This document shows positions 33,301 to 43,326 of a stretch of 64,000 bases of DNA, piece by piece (position 1 is the stretch's first letter; every line of letters starts with the position of its first letter). The stretch covers positions 1,364,001-1,428,000 of the forward strand of contig JAYJMM010000103.1 in NCBI GenBank assembly GCA_037349105.1, read 5' to 3'. The stretch is from Limnomonas spitsbergensis. Taxonomy: Eukaryota; Chlorophyta; Chlorophyceae; Chlamydomonadales. A model generated the notes under the pieces. That model ran no database searches. It saw nothing but the letters and a program-made list of their open reading frames with translations, and was not told the origin of the DNA. Made by a program: the position numbers and the translations under genes.

Positions 33301-36300
33301 TACCTAGTCGACGAAGCAATCAACATGAACAATTCCGTGGCTGGCGGAGTGGGTGGGTGGAGTTATCTAAGCCCAGTACTACATGGGAAGAAGACGCTTT
33401 TGTTCACCAAGTGGGTGGGTGGGTGGGATCTACATATGTACAGCACCCATGGTGTACAGTACCCCGAATGTTGTGTACTGCATGAGAGGGAGACGTTCAT
33501 GTTCAGCAGGTGGGTGGCTGGGTGGGCGGGCGGGTGGGTGGGCGGGTGGGCGGGTGGGTGGGCGGGTGGGCGGGTGAATACTACATAAGCATAGTGGGTG
33601 GCTGAGTAAATGTGCGTGTGCGTGGGTGCATGGGTGGGTGGGCGGGTGGGTGGGTGGATACACTTCATACCAACACCTGCACACTTTGGCTCTTCAGGTT
33701 CATGAAGAAGTATGAATACATGCCGTAATACCCGGATTGGCTGTATAAGGGGGTCGCAGTGTGCTCACACTTTCACATTTTGACACTGCAGGTTCATGGA
33801 GAAGTATGAATACTTGCCATACTACCCGGATTGGCTGGATAAAGGAGTTGCAGTGTGTTCACACTTTCACACTTTGACACTGCAGGTTCGTGGAGAAGTA
33901 TGAATACTTGCCATACTACCGGATTGGCTGGATACAGGGTCGCAGTGTGTTCACACTTTTACACTTTGACACTGCAGGTTCATGGAGAAGTATGAATACT
34001 TGCCATACTACCCGGATTGGCTGGTTACAGGGTCGCAGTGTGTTCACACTTTCACACTTTGACACTGCAGGTTCATGGAGAAGTATGAATACTTGTCATA
34101 CCACCCGGATTGGCTGGATACAGGGTCGCAGTGTGCTCACACTTTCACACTTTGACACTGCAGGTTCATGGAGAAGTATGAATACTTGCCATACTACCCG
34201 GATTGGCTAGATACAGGGTCGCAGTGTGTTCACACTTTCACACTTTGACACTGCAGGTTCATGGAGAAGTATGAATACTTGCCATACTACCCGGATTGGC
34301 TGGATATGGGGCCGCAGTTCGTCTCACCGCCCGCGATCACAGAGGCCGATAAGGTGAGCTTTAGGGCTTTAGCTACGGTTAAGGGTTTAGGCTTTTTGCA
34401 CTTTTTTTTGTGTGCTACAAGTGCACCTTTGGCAGGCAGCCCCGCGATCACTGAGGCTGACGAGTTGAGGTTAAGGGTTTTAGGTCTTAGCAGTTTTTCT
34501 TGTTTGCTACAAGTGCACCTTTGGCAGGCCGCCCGTGATCACTGAGGCCGACAAGTTGAGGTTTCGGGTTCAGGGTTTTAGCAGTTTTTCTGTTTTGCTA
34601 CAAGTGCACCTTTGACAGGCCGCCTGCGATCACTGAGGCCGACATGTTGAGGTTTGGGGTTTACGGTTTTAGCAGTTTTCTGTTTTGCTTCAAGTGCACC
34701 TTTGGCAGGCCGCCCCGCGATCACGGAGGCCGGTAAGGTGAGGTTTGGGGTTCAGGGTTTTAGCAGTTTTCTGTTTTGCTACAAGTGCACCTTTGGCAGG
34801 CCGCCCCGCGATCACGGAGGCCGGTAAGTTGAGTTTTGGGGTTCAGGGTTTTAGCAGTTTTTCTGTTTTGCTACTAGTGCACCTTTGGCAGGCCGTCCCG
34901 CGATCACGGAGGCCGACAAGGTGAGGTTAAGGGTTTACGGTTAAGGGTTTAGGGTTTAAGCAGTTTTCTTTTTTGCTACAAGTGCACCTTTGGCGGGCCG
35001 CCCCGCAGCCGCTGAAGGCCGGCTGGGACCAAACCTGGACTGGCCTACAACTGGTGGCCATGGCAACATGGCTGGCCACAAATGGGGCCTCCGGCCAGAG
35101 ACCGGAGTGTAACTGACATATAACAGAGTCACGAAAAAAACAAAGGGGCCTAGACCTGGGACCTCTGGGCACTTCAAGAAAGTCATGTGATGAATTGAAG
35201 CTCCCAAGATGTAGCTGAATCCGAATCGTCGCTGGTCGCGCTTACACAAACAGTGATAACTGATCAGTGCGCTCTGCACAGTAGATGCTGGCATAAAGCC
35301 CCCGTGATGTAGCTGAATTGTAGCTGAGTCTGAATCGTCGCTGGGCGCGTTTAAACAAACAGTGATAATCGATAAGTGCGCTCTGCACAGTAGATGGTGG
35401 CACCAAGCTCCCAAGATGTAGCTGAAATGTAGCTGAGTCTGAATCGCCGCTGGACGCGCTTACACAAACAGTGATAACTGATAAGTGCGCTCTGCACAGT
35501 AGATGCTGGCACCAAGCCCCTGTGATGTACCTGAATTGTAGCTGAGTCTGAATCGCTGCTGGACGCGCTTATACAAACAGTGATGAGTGTGCCCCACACG
35601 GTAGATGGTGGCACTAAGCCGATGCGGCCCCAGGACATGATGTAGCTGAATTGTAGCTGAAGGCCCGTTTACAAGACGGTGATGTGTGCAATCTTCATGG
35701 TGAATGGTTGCACCCGTCCACGCTAAGTCTGTTGTCCTCTCACGAGGTCAGGCTTCACCCTTTCGTCCCTAAATTTGAGCCTGTCACGCGGCCAGGCTAA
35801 ACCAGCAATTCCTTGAACACAGAGCATCACATGGCCGGGCCTTAGGGTTAAGGCTTTAGGGCATACCCCTCAACCGCTAAAACCAATCAGAAATGTATAC
35901 AACGAAAACGGTGTTTAGGCATCCCAAGGCATCCCAAGGCAAGCCCTCACCCCGCTAAGCCTTGAACCCTGGACCCTGGACCCTTAACCACTGCTAAATC
36001 GCCAATAGCTGTCAGTATTGAGTGTCCCACTTCCAATTTTAGGAGGATAAATGGCTGGAGCAAGAGGGTCTACACCCCCAGACATAGACCGAACCGCTAA
36101 TAGCTGCCAATGACCCCTTCCCCCCTCCTGCTTTTAGGAGGATAAATGGCTGGAGCAGGAAGGCCTACACCCCAAGGCCTACACCAAGTCATCAAGGGAC
36201 GAGTATCTCAAGAACAAGTACGAGACTGCCATGAAGAATGAAAACAAGAGTTGAAGATTGCGGTTATTTTTATTCTGGGCCCTCAACCAGTCGCCAAGGG

Positions 36301-39300
36301 ATGAGTACGTAGCCTGGAGACAGAATACGAGCTTGATGCTGAAAAGCGTTAACCCTAAACCCTTAACCCTAAACCTTCAGCAAGTCGTCAAGGGATGAGT
36401 ACGGTGCTTCGAGACAGAATATGTTTTTGATGTTGAAGACCCTAAACCCTAAACCCTAAACCCTAAACCCTCAACAAGTCGTCAAGGGATGAGTACGGTG
36501 CCACAAGACTGAGAATACGTGCTCGATGTTGAAAAATTGTTCAATCACGTTTGTTCAACAACGGTTGAGGGTTAGGGGCTATAACCTCTTTTAACCCCGA
36601 ACCCTCAACAAGTCATCAAGGGATGAGAACCCGAGGAATACATGCGCGCGCAATTTTCAAAGACTGGCATGATCACCTCAAGGGTTAGGGGCTAAAACCT
36701 TAAAAACTCGATTCCGAGCCACCATGGGAAGTAAAAGTTTTAAGGGTTTAGGGCTAAAACCCTCACACAATTATGTTGCTCCCCCCTAAGGCCTGCCCCC
36801 TCTCTCCCCCCCACACACTGCATCACCCAGGGAAAGGTCGGCGGATCTAGCAGAGGAGGCAGCTGCTACGGCAGCCAGAGCAGAAGCCAGAGCAGAAGCC
36901 AGAGCAGAGGCCAGAGCCGCTAGGGCAGAAGCCAGAGCAGCAGCTAAAGCAGCAGCTGCACTGAGGCCCAGCATCGGCGATGGCGGTAGCAGTGGCAGTG
37001 AGAATGAGGAGGGCAGCGAGGGCAGTGGCGAGGAGGGGAGTGAGGGGAGTGACGATGCGAGGGTGAGGAGGGAGGGTGGGGGAGCAGGGGGGGAGGGGAG
37101 CAAGGGGGGAGGGGAGCAGGGGGCAAAGGTATGACGGGGGCTTGAAAAAGGGGAAATAAGTGCAGATTGGGGAGGTGGGCCGGAAAAGGAACCTACTTGT
37201 GACAAAGGCTGGATGCTAGAGGACAGAGAAGCCGCCAAAGTCTGCTGGAACCCTAAGCCCTCAACCCCAAACCATTTACCCTAAACCCTAAGAAACATGG
37301 AGGCAGGCCGCTTAGGGCTTAGGGGTTCAGACTTAAGGGTGAAGGCTTAAGGGTTTCGACTTTGGTATTTTAACCCTTGACTCTTAAACCTCAACCCCAA
37401 GCGGTCTGTCAAGATGCTCATGTGTTCAAGCTGTCTCTGCGCTCTCTTATCACCCTGTTTACCGACTGATTGCTTTCCCTGGCAAGAGGGAAGGGTTGAG
37501 GGTTTAGAGAAGGCGAGGCCGACACTATGATGTCTGAGACAGACTATTCATGTGTTCAAGCTGTCCCTGCGTTCTTTCATCGCCCTGTTTACCGATTCGT
37601 TGCTTTCTGTGGCAAGAGGGAAGGCGAGACGGACGCTGTGGTGGCTGAGGCAGACTACTCCTGCCTCTGCTCTCAATTCTTGAATATTTGTCATCTAATT
37701 AAATTACACTTTGTTGCCATATCATAAAATTGTGCATTTGCGACAGAAGCAAGGCAAGTCGGACACTGTGGTGGTTGAGGCAGACTCTTCCTGCCTCTGC
37801 TCTCTTTTGTCATTTTGTTGCCCTATAATTAAATTATACGTTGTTTCCCGTGACAGAAGCAAGGCAAGACCGACAATGGGGTGGCGCGTGCAGACTACAG
37901 CCTCATGCGTGCTTTGCTCAGGGTGAGAGGGGAGGAGGGGGAGGGGGTGAGGGGGTGGGAGGATATTTATGTATTACATCAGGTATGTCCGTATTAATTC
38001 AAATTATACTCCATATATTAAATTAAATGTGCCCTTAATAAATTTCAAACATGGCCATATTACAATATATTCGAATTGCCCTCCCTCACAACAGAAAGAA
38101 AGATGTACGCCCAGAGGCGTAGAATAAGGAAGGTCTGTTGTTCAGGGGTGGGGAAGTCATAAGAATACTTATCCTCGATTGTCAAGTGTCCAGTTTCATT
38201 AGGAAATGACGAGTTTTTCAAATTCCGTGCCTGAGGGGAGCATTCAACACGATATTCATTGATACCCGAGGGAAGACAATTCAAATCTACGATCAATCAA
38301 ATATGTCCATACCATGCCGTACTATCCATTCATTTCAGCATGTGTCCCTGAACCCACTCCTTTTTTGAACCAGAGCCTCTCTACATTTTGTGGCTGAGAC
38401 ACATTCTCAAACATATGCCTGGAAGCAAATGCTTAAAAACACATGCTGAAAAACGCATGCTTAAAAATACATGCTTAAAAACACATGCTGAAAAACACAT
38501 GTTGAAAAACGCATGCTTTAAGGCGCATGCTTACAAACATGATCCTGAACATCTCCACCACTGGTCCCAGAGGTGGATCCCAGACAAAGGACTCAAGCCT
38601 TGTTGCTGGGATCTAGATCTCATGCGGTGGGATCTAGATCTCAGCGGTGGGATCTAGATCTCAGCGATGGGATGTAGATCCCACTGCAACGCCCCTAGGA
38701 CCCCCTGGGATCAGCTTTTAGGACTCACATCCTTTTAGGGAGTGCCAGAGCGGCACGGAAACACGTGAAGTCCGACGTGTTCCTGTATGGGCCCATGGGT
38801 CAAATCCATCGCGTTTACATTATATCCGACGTGTTCCTGAACCGACTGCACCTGCTCGTGGCTGCTACACACACATAAGCGTAGCGTGGGCCACATCTAA
38901 TGAACGCACTGCATTGTTCGCATTAAATCAAATGTTTCCCTGGACGCACTGCGCCTGGTTGTGACTGCGACAAACTGAATCACCGCACGGGCCACATCTA
39001 ATGGCCCCCAGCAATGCTTGTTCGGACCCCCCCTCCCCGCCCCTGTGAGGCACATTCAAATGTGGTTCTGCCCCCCCCCCCCAGTTACCCACTCTGATAC
39101 ATCTTTTCGCCCCACTCCACCCCCCCGGAGCCACATTCAACCTTGTTTTTGACCCCTCCTCAAGCTACCCACTCTGAAGCTCTGAATTCTTGTCCCCCCT
39201 CGAGGCACCCACTCTGACATGTGTTCTCCCCCTCCAAGATACCCACCAAGATACATGTCCCTCACCCCCCGCATAATAGCTTACCCAGTGCTACGGCCGA

Positions 39301-40799
39301 ACGGGTGGCTTCCTTAATCCACGCCTCATCGGACGTATCGTTTATTTATTTATTTACGGTATACGCTTGCATGCATATGTACGATGCACTGAAGCTGCTG
39401 ATACCTACCCCCCTGCCGCTCGCAGCTAGACCATCTCATCTCACTAGGCTGATACCGCGCTCTGCTGATTTTTTGTCGGTAGAAAATTCTGCATGGTATT
39501 TTTTGTACCGACCATGCAGACTCTTGTACAATTCCTATGAAATAAGTTTCGTAGCCTTCCCCAAGCAAACAAAGAGGGTCCCAAGAAAGGCGGCAGGGGT
39601 GAAGCTTGAGATTCTGCAAGATTGGCCTTGCTTCCTTGCAGCCCTAAACCCTTAACCCTAAACCCTAAACCCTAAACCCCCCTGCCCAGTTATTTACACC
39701 CCCCCACTCTGCATCCATGGGCAGACCAATCGCAAGCTGGCCGCCGCCACCGGGACTGCACCAACGGAGCAGTCCAGGCCCTGGGGCAAGCCAAAGCTCT
39801 CTGCGACATCCGGGAAGCGCCGGCCGCCACAGCTGCAGGAGCAAATGGCACTGCCGATTTTTGAGCCGCCGCCGCTGTCTCCGGAGCGCATCCAAGGCAA
39901 GCACTCGCCAAGGAGAAGGTGAGAGGCGTGGATGCAAGTGTGACTGTCGTATGGCTCGCTTGTTAAAAGTGAGAGGCGTGGATGCAAGTGTGGATGTTGT
40001 ATGGCTCGCTTGTTAAAAGTGAGAGGCGTGGATGCAAGTGTGGATGCTGTATGGCTTGCTTGTTAAAAGTGAGTGGCGTGGATGCAAGTGTGAATGTTCT
40101 GTGACTCGCTTGCTAAAAGATGAGAGGCTCATTCTCATCTACGCCATGCTCCAATACAAACAGCCCCTCACTCTCGTCCACCTCTTGCTCAACTCCCCTA
40201 TGTTTTAGGGTTCAGGTTTTCGGGGTTAGGGGTTAGGGTTTGCCCATCTTACCGTAGATTTGATTTGCCTTCCCTCATAATTAACGCTGTTTGAGGGATC
40301 CATGCAAAAAATAGATCGATTGTCGACGCCTGCTTTCAGTCAAGGATTAAGTGTTGGTCGACATTCTGAGGGCAGAGCATTAAAATAAATCGTTTTTTGA
40401 TACCCGAGGGAAGGCAGATCAAATCTTTTGTATACCATGCGCCCATTAAAGCAGCTCCTTTCTCTGACCCACCCGTAGCTCCAATCAGACAACCCCAGTC
40501 GCCCTCACCCACCCCTTCCTCGAATTCCAACGATCCCTTGCTGCAGAAATGGCGGCCGCAGAGCTTCCTACATGCTCTTGGGCCGGCCCCCGGTTCTAAC
40601 CGCCCGGCAGGCCCGCAAGAAGCGAGAAGCGCTCCACCCGCCGCGGAAGCTGCCGGAGGATCTGAAGGATCTGTACCGCGACATCCAGGGACCGTACATC
40701 ATGTATAGCAACAGGATACCCGACCGGCGTCCGCAGCCCGCAGCAGGTCAGGGCCCGCCATCAACGACCCTGAAGAGGCTGGCGCTGTCTGGGGAGTGA
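24351..40799 (+). CDS. Gene X: large multi-exon protein, possibly cilium-related (5' end not seen)
   Basis: Thirteen exons join in phase: 24351-24425, 25239-25361, 26500-26577, 27355-27446, 27650-27722, 29767-29906, 32257-32352, 34257-34353, 36138-36217 (3' end less sure), 36831-37128, 37857-37922, 39725-39918 and 40547-40799 (or spliced at 40746). About 555 residues are visible. Features in order: charged coiled-coil-like start (DEQLVQEKAKQQA), GINQVIRAWWDWMPKDD, YDPSEDWVEDQ, RYAQFFGALFQLADLWVES, MEKYEYLPYYPDWLD, an Ala/Arg/Glu coiled-coil stretch followed by a Ser/Gly/Glu acidic tail, a basic QARKKREAL region and GPYIMYSNRIPDRRP near the end. The FFGALFQLADLW block resembles a motif I associate with large ciliary proteins, but this is weak. 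Nearly every exon border is tandemly repeated in its intron, so several splice sites are possible. First exons were not found. Confidence 0.6.
24395..24780 (+). repeat. Four tandem exon-end/5' splice-site copies (gene X exon 1)
   Basis: The exon end CAAAGCAACAGGCG plus GTA-type donor recurs with a period of about 110-120 bp. The first copy (24425/24426) continues the reading frame. Later copies end in GTACGT, GTAAGA and GTAGGT, all plausible donors. The spacer is rich in CTACACTTCAGCTAC. Confidence 0.8.
25401..25594 (+). mobile_element. MITE-like element, family A (copy 3)
   Basis: Counterpart of copy 1, 194 bp, in gene X intron 2 in the sense orientation. Ends CTGTAGATTTTC and AAATCTACGG. 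Confidence 0.75.
25858..26345 (+). repeat. CCCTAACA/CCCTGACA octamer array in gene X intron 2
   Basis: Counterpart of 3395-3835 with a different unit order and internal block duplication (for example 25960-26085 resembles 26080-26205). It lies between degraded copies of the next exon's 3' splice site. Confidence 0.9.
26540..27125 (+). repeat. Tandem exon-end/5' splice-site copies (gene X exon 3)
   Basis: Copies of GCATCAACCAAGTCATTCGG plus a GTGAGT-like donor at 26577, about 26705, 26850, 27035 and 27105, diverging rightward. Counterpart of 4020-4665. Confidence 0.8.
27229..27354 (+). repeat. Extra partial copy of gene X exon 4 with its 3' splice site
   Basis: TTTGGCAG followed by an exon-like segment (AWWAWMPKDDFEVQLPSS) precedes the real exon at 27355 by 120 bp, at the same distance from a TCTGTTTGGCAG acceptor. 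The condensed copy lacks it, so it arose in this copy or was lost from the other. Confidence 0.7.
27690..28775 (+). repeat. Exon-end array decaying into a 40-bp minisatellite (gene X exon 5)
   Basis: The end of exon 5 plus donor (TACTGCGCGATGGTGCTGGC, CAGGAGGTGGGTTTCTA) repeats at about 55-75 bp spacing from 27770 to 28140 and more loosely to 28350. It then becomes nine units of exactly 40 bp (28437-28775) holding GTGTGGGGATGTGTACTGCA. The last unit is followed by a further GATTCAGGAGGTATGTT donor copy at about 28795. The condensed copy has only two to three units. Confidence 0.85.
28975..29800 (+). repeat. 60-bp array repeating a 3' splice site plus exon start (gene X exon 6)
   Basis: About 14 units of 60 bp, each with CCCCCACCCACGTRCAG then CTGCTGCTGCCCAGCTA and GGCCTGGATCCAGATCTC. 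The pyrimidine tract and CAG form a 3' splice site in each unit. The last unit runs into the full exon (YDPSEDWVEDQ). The whole array is also open in frame (LPSYGLDPDLPPPPTHVQ), so it could be translated as a proline-rich repeat. Confidence 0.85.
30001..30378 (+). repeat. Three degraded copies of the end of gene X exon 6
   Basis: Segments like ATCAGGGTGACCGG...CCAATGCGCTACGCTC followed by a TTTGG-like end and GTGTGT or TATGCG occur at about 30001, 30180 (shorter) and 30300. They repeat the last part of the exon at 29767-29906. Frames are broken in places. Confidence 0.75.
30785..31612 (+). repeat. 25-bp minisatellite, about 33 units
   Basis: The unit contains CGGAATCACGTCCTCAAACC followed by CTAAA, with few substitutions (ATCACG/ATCATG/ATCAGG). 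It lies in gene X intron 6. Each unit includes an ACCCTAAA telomere-like motif. Confidence 0.95.
32161..33210 (+). repeat. Array of gene X exon 7 copies with splice sites
   Basis: The exon at 32257-32352 (segment MLADLLAQVQQQERETLMFS) is followed by eight copies of its 3' two-thirds, at 110- or 94-bp spacing (130 once), each ending TTCAG(C/T)AG-GTGGGT. A partial copy of its start precedes it (32160-32207). Between copies the intron-like part is GGTGGGCGGGTGGG. Coding identity in the copies is high and all keep a GT donor. Confidence 0.9.
33490..33660 (+). repeat. GGGTGGGCGGG tract with quadruplex potential
   Basis: Mostly GGTGGGCGGGTGGGTGGGCG-type sequence on the sense strand of gene X intron 7, with dozens of G runs of three separated by one base. 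It looks like the spacer of the preceding array after loss of the exon-like part. Confidence 0.8.
33698..34306 (+). repeat. Seven tandem 3' splice sites plus exon start (gene X exon 8)
   Basis: Units of 93 bp (once or twice 92-94) start at 33698, 33792, 33886, 33978, 34071, 34164 and 34257. Each has a TTTGACACTGCAG acceptor (CTCTTCAG in the first) then TTCATGGAGAAGTATGAATA and CTACCCGGATTGGCT. Only the last continues into the full exon. The first contains an in-frame TAA. The spacer GGTCGCAGTGTGTTCACAC replaces the rest of the exon in the first six. Confidence 0.9.
34326..34925 (+). repeat. Array of mini-exon-like units (end of gene X exon 8)
   Basis: The exon end CCCGCGATCACAGAGGCCGA-TAAG-GTGAGC recurs six more times at about 85-115 bp, as TTTGGCAG then GCCGCCCCGCGATCACGGAG, GCCG and AAG/AAGTTG. 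Each unit thus has both an acceptor and an exon end. GTGAGG or GTAAGT-like donors remain in some copies, while others have lost the GT (AGTTGAGG). Confidence 0.85.
34990..35120 (-). repeat. Dispersed repeat, family B (copy, reverse)
   Basis: GCCGGCTGGGACCAAACCTG, ACTGGCCTAC and TGGTGGCCATGGCAACATGG are the complement of the family B core found elsewhere in the window. Lies in a gene X intron. Confidence 0.5.
35185..35680 (+). repeat. About five tandem units of 100-118 bp (GATGTAGCTGAA)
   Basis: Units share GATGTAGCTGAA, GTAGCTGAGTCTGAATCG, ACACAAACAGTGATAA and GTGCGCTCTGCACAGTAGAT. No exon sequence is visible. Probably the arm of an AGCTGA-type element amplified in an intron. Confidence 0.75.
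36043..36640 (+). repeat. Degraded copies of gene X exon 9 parts
   Basis: The exon start (TTTTAG then GAGGATAAATGGCTGGAGCA) occurs twice, at 36043 and 36138. Its later part (AAGTCRTCAAGGGATGAGTA) occurs again near 36290, 36380, 36475 and 36605, separated by CCCTAAACCCTAAA tracts. Confidence 0.7.
37505..37922 (+). repeat. Four copies of gene X exon 11 with 3' splice site
   Basis: GGCAAGACCGACAATGGGGT-like segments follow an AAG- or ACAG-type acceptor at about 37506, 37618, 37747 and 37857. Only the last has a GTGAGA donor after an open frame (ARADYSLMRALLR). Confidence 0.7.
38063..38292 (+). mobile_element. MITE-like element, family A (divergent copy 4)
   Basis: Ends TCGAATTGCCCTCCCTC and GAGGGAAGACAATTCAAATC, then TACGAT; the right half keeps GATACCCGAGGGAAG. 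The interior differs from the other copies. Sense orientation in a gene X intron. Confidence 0.5.
38400..38690 (+). repeat. Short tandem repeats (AAACACATGCTTAAA; GGGATCTAGATCTCA)
   Basis: About nine imperfect 16-17-bp units of AAAACACATGCT (38405-38545) and four units of about 18-19 bp with GGGATCTAGATCTCAGCGGT (38608-38690). Intron of gene X; no gene seen in 38690-39720 apart from CCACCC-rich repeats. Confidence 0.75.
39905..40125 (+). repeat. Four units after gene X exon 12 donor
   Basis: AAAAGTGAGAGGCGTGGATG plus CAAGTGTGGATG and TATGGCTCGCTTGTT repeats about every 59-60 bp, starting at the exon 12 donor AAG-GTGAGAGG (39918/39919). Each unit carries an AAG-TGAGAGG remnant of the splice site. 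Confidence 0.75.
40252..40430 (+). mobile_element. MITE-like element, family A (copy 5)
   Basis: Counterpart of copy 2, ends CCGTAGATTTGATTTGCC and GATCAAATCTTTTG, flanked by TA. Sense orientation in gene X intron 12. Confidence 0.7.
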
Positions 40800-40822
40800 C
40801 TGAGAGGAGTGACTTAAAAGAA

Positions 40823-40899
40823 TCTGTACCGCAACGTCCAGGGGCCGTACATCTTGTGCTGCAACAGGGTTCCCGACCGGCGCCCGCAGCCTTCCAAGG
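40823..40899 (+). repeat. Tandem copy of the last gene X exon tail
   Basis: TGTACCGCAACGTCCAGGGG and later CCCGACCGGCGCCCGCAG repeat the exon end at 40669-40746, again followed by GTCAG. Present in both duplicates. Confidence 0.7.
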
Positions 40900-42834
40900 G
40901 TCAGTCCCACCATCCCTGAGTCAAAGGCTGTTGTTGTCCATGGAGTGGCTAGGGGATTGCGGCCGAGAGTAATGTCTGTTGGAGGTGACTTAAAGGAGTG
41001 CGGCCAAGAAGAGTGACTGAGGGAAGAGTGACCAGGGGGGGTCAGCAAAATTTAGTCACTCTTCTTGCCTTGGCCCCAAACCACACGGCAGAGACCCAGG
41101 CCGTCTTTTAGGTTTGGACAGCATAAGAAAGGGTTGAGGGGCCGACAGGCTAGAGAGGGCTTAGTGTTAAGGGTTCAGAGTTTCAGTCTGAGGAAGGGCG
41201 CTAGCAGGTTGACAAGGTTAGTGCACCTCTCTATATTACATTTTTCTCTTTAAGATCCTCACTAAGGCTCTCTCGTGCATTTCCGAGTTCTGGCTCGGGT
41301 TTGTCATAGCAGCGGGCAAAGGCTTTGGAATTATTATTTTTCGGGGTTGGTGCTCGCAAGGAAAATGGTAACTGCGCGGAAGCGGCCTCCGTCCATTCAT
41401 GTCGCACTGTTGTCATAATCACCTGCCGGGCATAGTTTTATTCTCTTCTTTATCTCTCTTATTGTCAGGATCCCGAGCCCATACCGCCCAGGCACTCGTA
41501 TTTTTCTTATTGACACGTATGTGTCATGACGTATGGGTGCCGCTGGTGCAGCCCCTTTCGAGCGCTCTTTAGATGACTCATTATAGGCAGCCCTTACTTT
41601 GCCATGGCCTTCATTTCCACAGGCTGAACCAGAAGGAGAGGATTTCGAGCTTTTACATATTTTCGCTCAAATCGGTTTGCACAATGCTTGAAACTAGGCT
41701 TTTGCATAGTTTTGCTGAGCGTCATCGTTCCGTTTTTGTTCGTTACAGGCGTCAGCGGAAGATCCTTTCAAGGCCCATAAGCCGAATCTTGTTTTTACCA
41801 GTGCCCAGTCTCGTTGCATGGGCCCTTTGCCTCCCTGGGCTGCATTGCCCCCTAGCATGCATGTCCCTGGGCGCATCACCACGCCATATGAAATGTAAAA
41901 CTGATTTAGGAAGAGCGTACGTATATGCATCTTTGGGGAGCTTCTTCACATGTCCCGGTTTACGGGCACAAGTCCCATGCATCAAATGTGATGCCCCGTT
42001 GGACTGTAAAATCTTCACAAAATCTTCACATGTGCAGGCACATATCTCTGTGAGATGTTGCGGTGCAACACGTAAGTTACACTTCACAAAACATCGTTAC
42101 TGGGGCGGAAATTGTCTAGCATGCGACACAGGGGGCATGCATTTCCAGAGGTTAAGGGATCGAACCCGTTGAGCGATCTTCTCTCTCACCCCGCCTAGAA
42201 CGCCGGGTCCCATGTTCTAGCCACCTCAAATGGGAGGTCTGCACTCTGCACCATGGCCCAGGCTGTGCATGGTAGCTGCAATTGAGCCTGATCAATCCCT
42301 ACCAGCCCCACGTGGGATGAGCGTTCAGCAGGGCCCAGGGGATCCGTACCGTTTAAACTTTACATGACACCATAATCGCTCTGATCGGCACATGGTGCGT
42401 CTGTTTGACACCTCCCACCAAATTATAGAAACAACTTTGCTGTGCCTGACAGTCTGACACCTGCCTAAGTGACGGGTGAACGGAAACAACCCCCCCAAAA
42501 ACCAACTCGTTTTATTACCTCTCTGGGTTTACATATTTTAGCAATGTGTCGCGTCTCAGGTTTCTAGGGTTGGGCGGCCGGTCTCACACCTTGTTAAGTC
42601 CTAGCAATATGCCCACTCAAGGAAATCCGCCCCAAACTGTCCCAGATGAGGAATTATTCAGTTCACCATGTTAGCAATCTCCCCAAGAGCCACTCATCGG
42701 TGAATTGTGAGAAGTTTTTACTCTCCCATGAGGCATCACCAACATTGGTAGACAGCAGGACAAACGCAAGGCATAGAAGTTATCCCTGTCTCGAGCTCCA
42801 TAAGATCCACACCTCACCTTCTCTCTACCAATAC

Positions 42835-43224
42835 CTAGAACTTCTCAACAAGTTCAGTCCTGGTCAGTGCACTGAGCACCTGACATGCATATACCGTATA
42901 ATGTTTCCTTGACCATGGCAGGCACGTGGCAATCCTAGGTTGGTAGGGTCCGTGCTGCTTTCCACTCTTCCAGATGTGTTTCACCGCAAGTCCGTAACAG
43001 AAGCCCCTGGATCTGCTGCCGCCAGTAGAGGGCCGAGCGGGGTCTGGTAGCTCAATTTCAGCACTGGTGCAGGGAGATTCAGGTTCCATTTGTAGGCATC
43101 CCAATAGTTGAATGTGCATCGTTGTGCAAGAATTATGCGATAGCATCATCCTAAAAATACGGCCAAATAATCGGATAATTGGCTTGCCATCATCGTACAG
43201 CGCGTCATCGACAACGCAGATCAC
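42835..43224 (-). other. Open frame shared by both duplicates, unknown
   Basis: Counterpart of 7922-8311 (ICVVDDALYDDGKPIIRLFG). It lies divergent to and just upstream of HISN1. No family recognised; see that entry. Confidence 0.2.
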
Positions 43225-43326
43225 GAAATCACCTCTCTCTCCCTGTCGTCAGCCTATCTTCATACTATTGTAGCCAGCACATAGGCTTTCCGTCGAGGAA
43301 GTTGGCGGCTGGTGCCATCAGAAAAT

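Noticed and set aside
39717..40016. Plus-strand 99-codon frame (GRPIASWPPPPG)
   Set aside because: A different frame of gene X exon 12, which has matching splice phases; this frame has no support.
42141..42220. tRNA or tRNA-derived SINE on the minus strand (GGGTTCGATCCC)
   Set aside because: The B-box-like sequence is there, but no A box, anticodon arm or acceptor stem could be folded around it.
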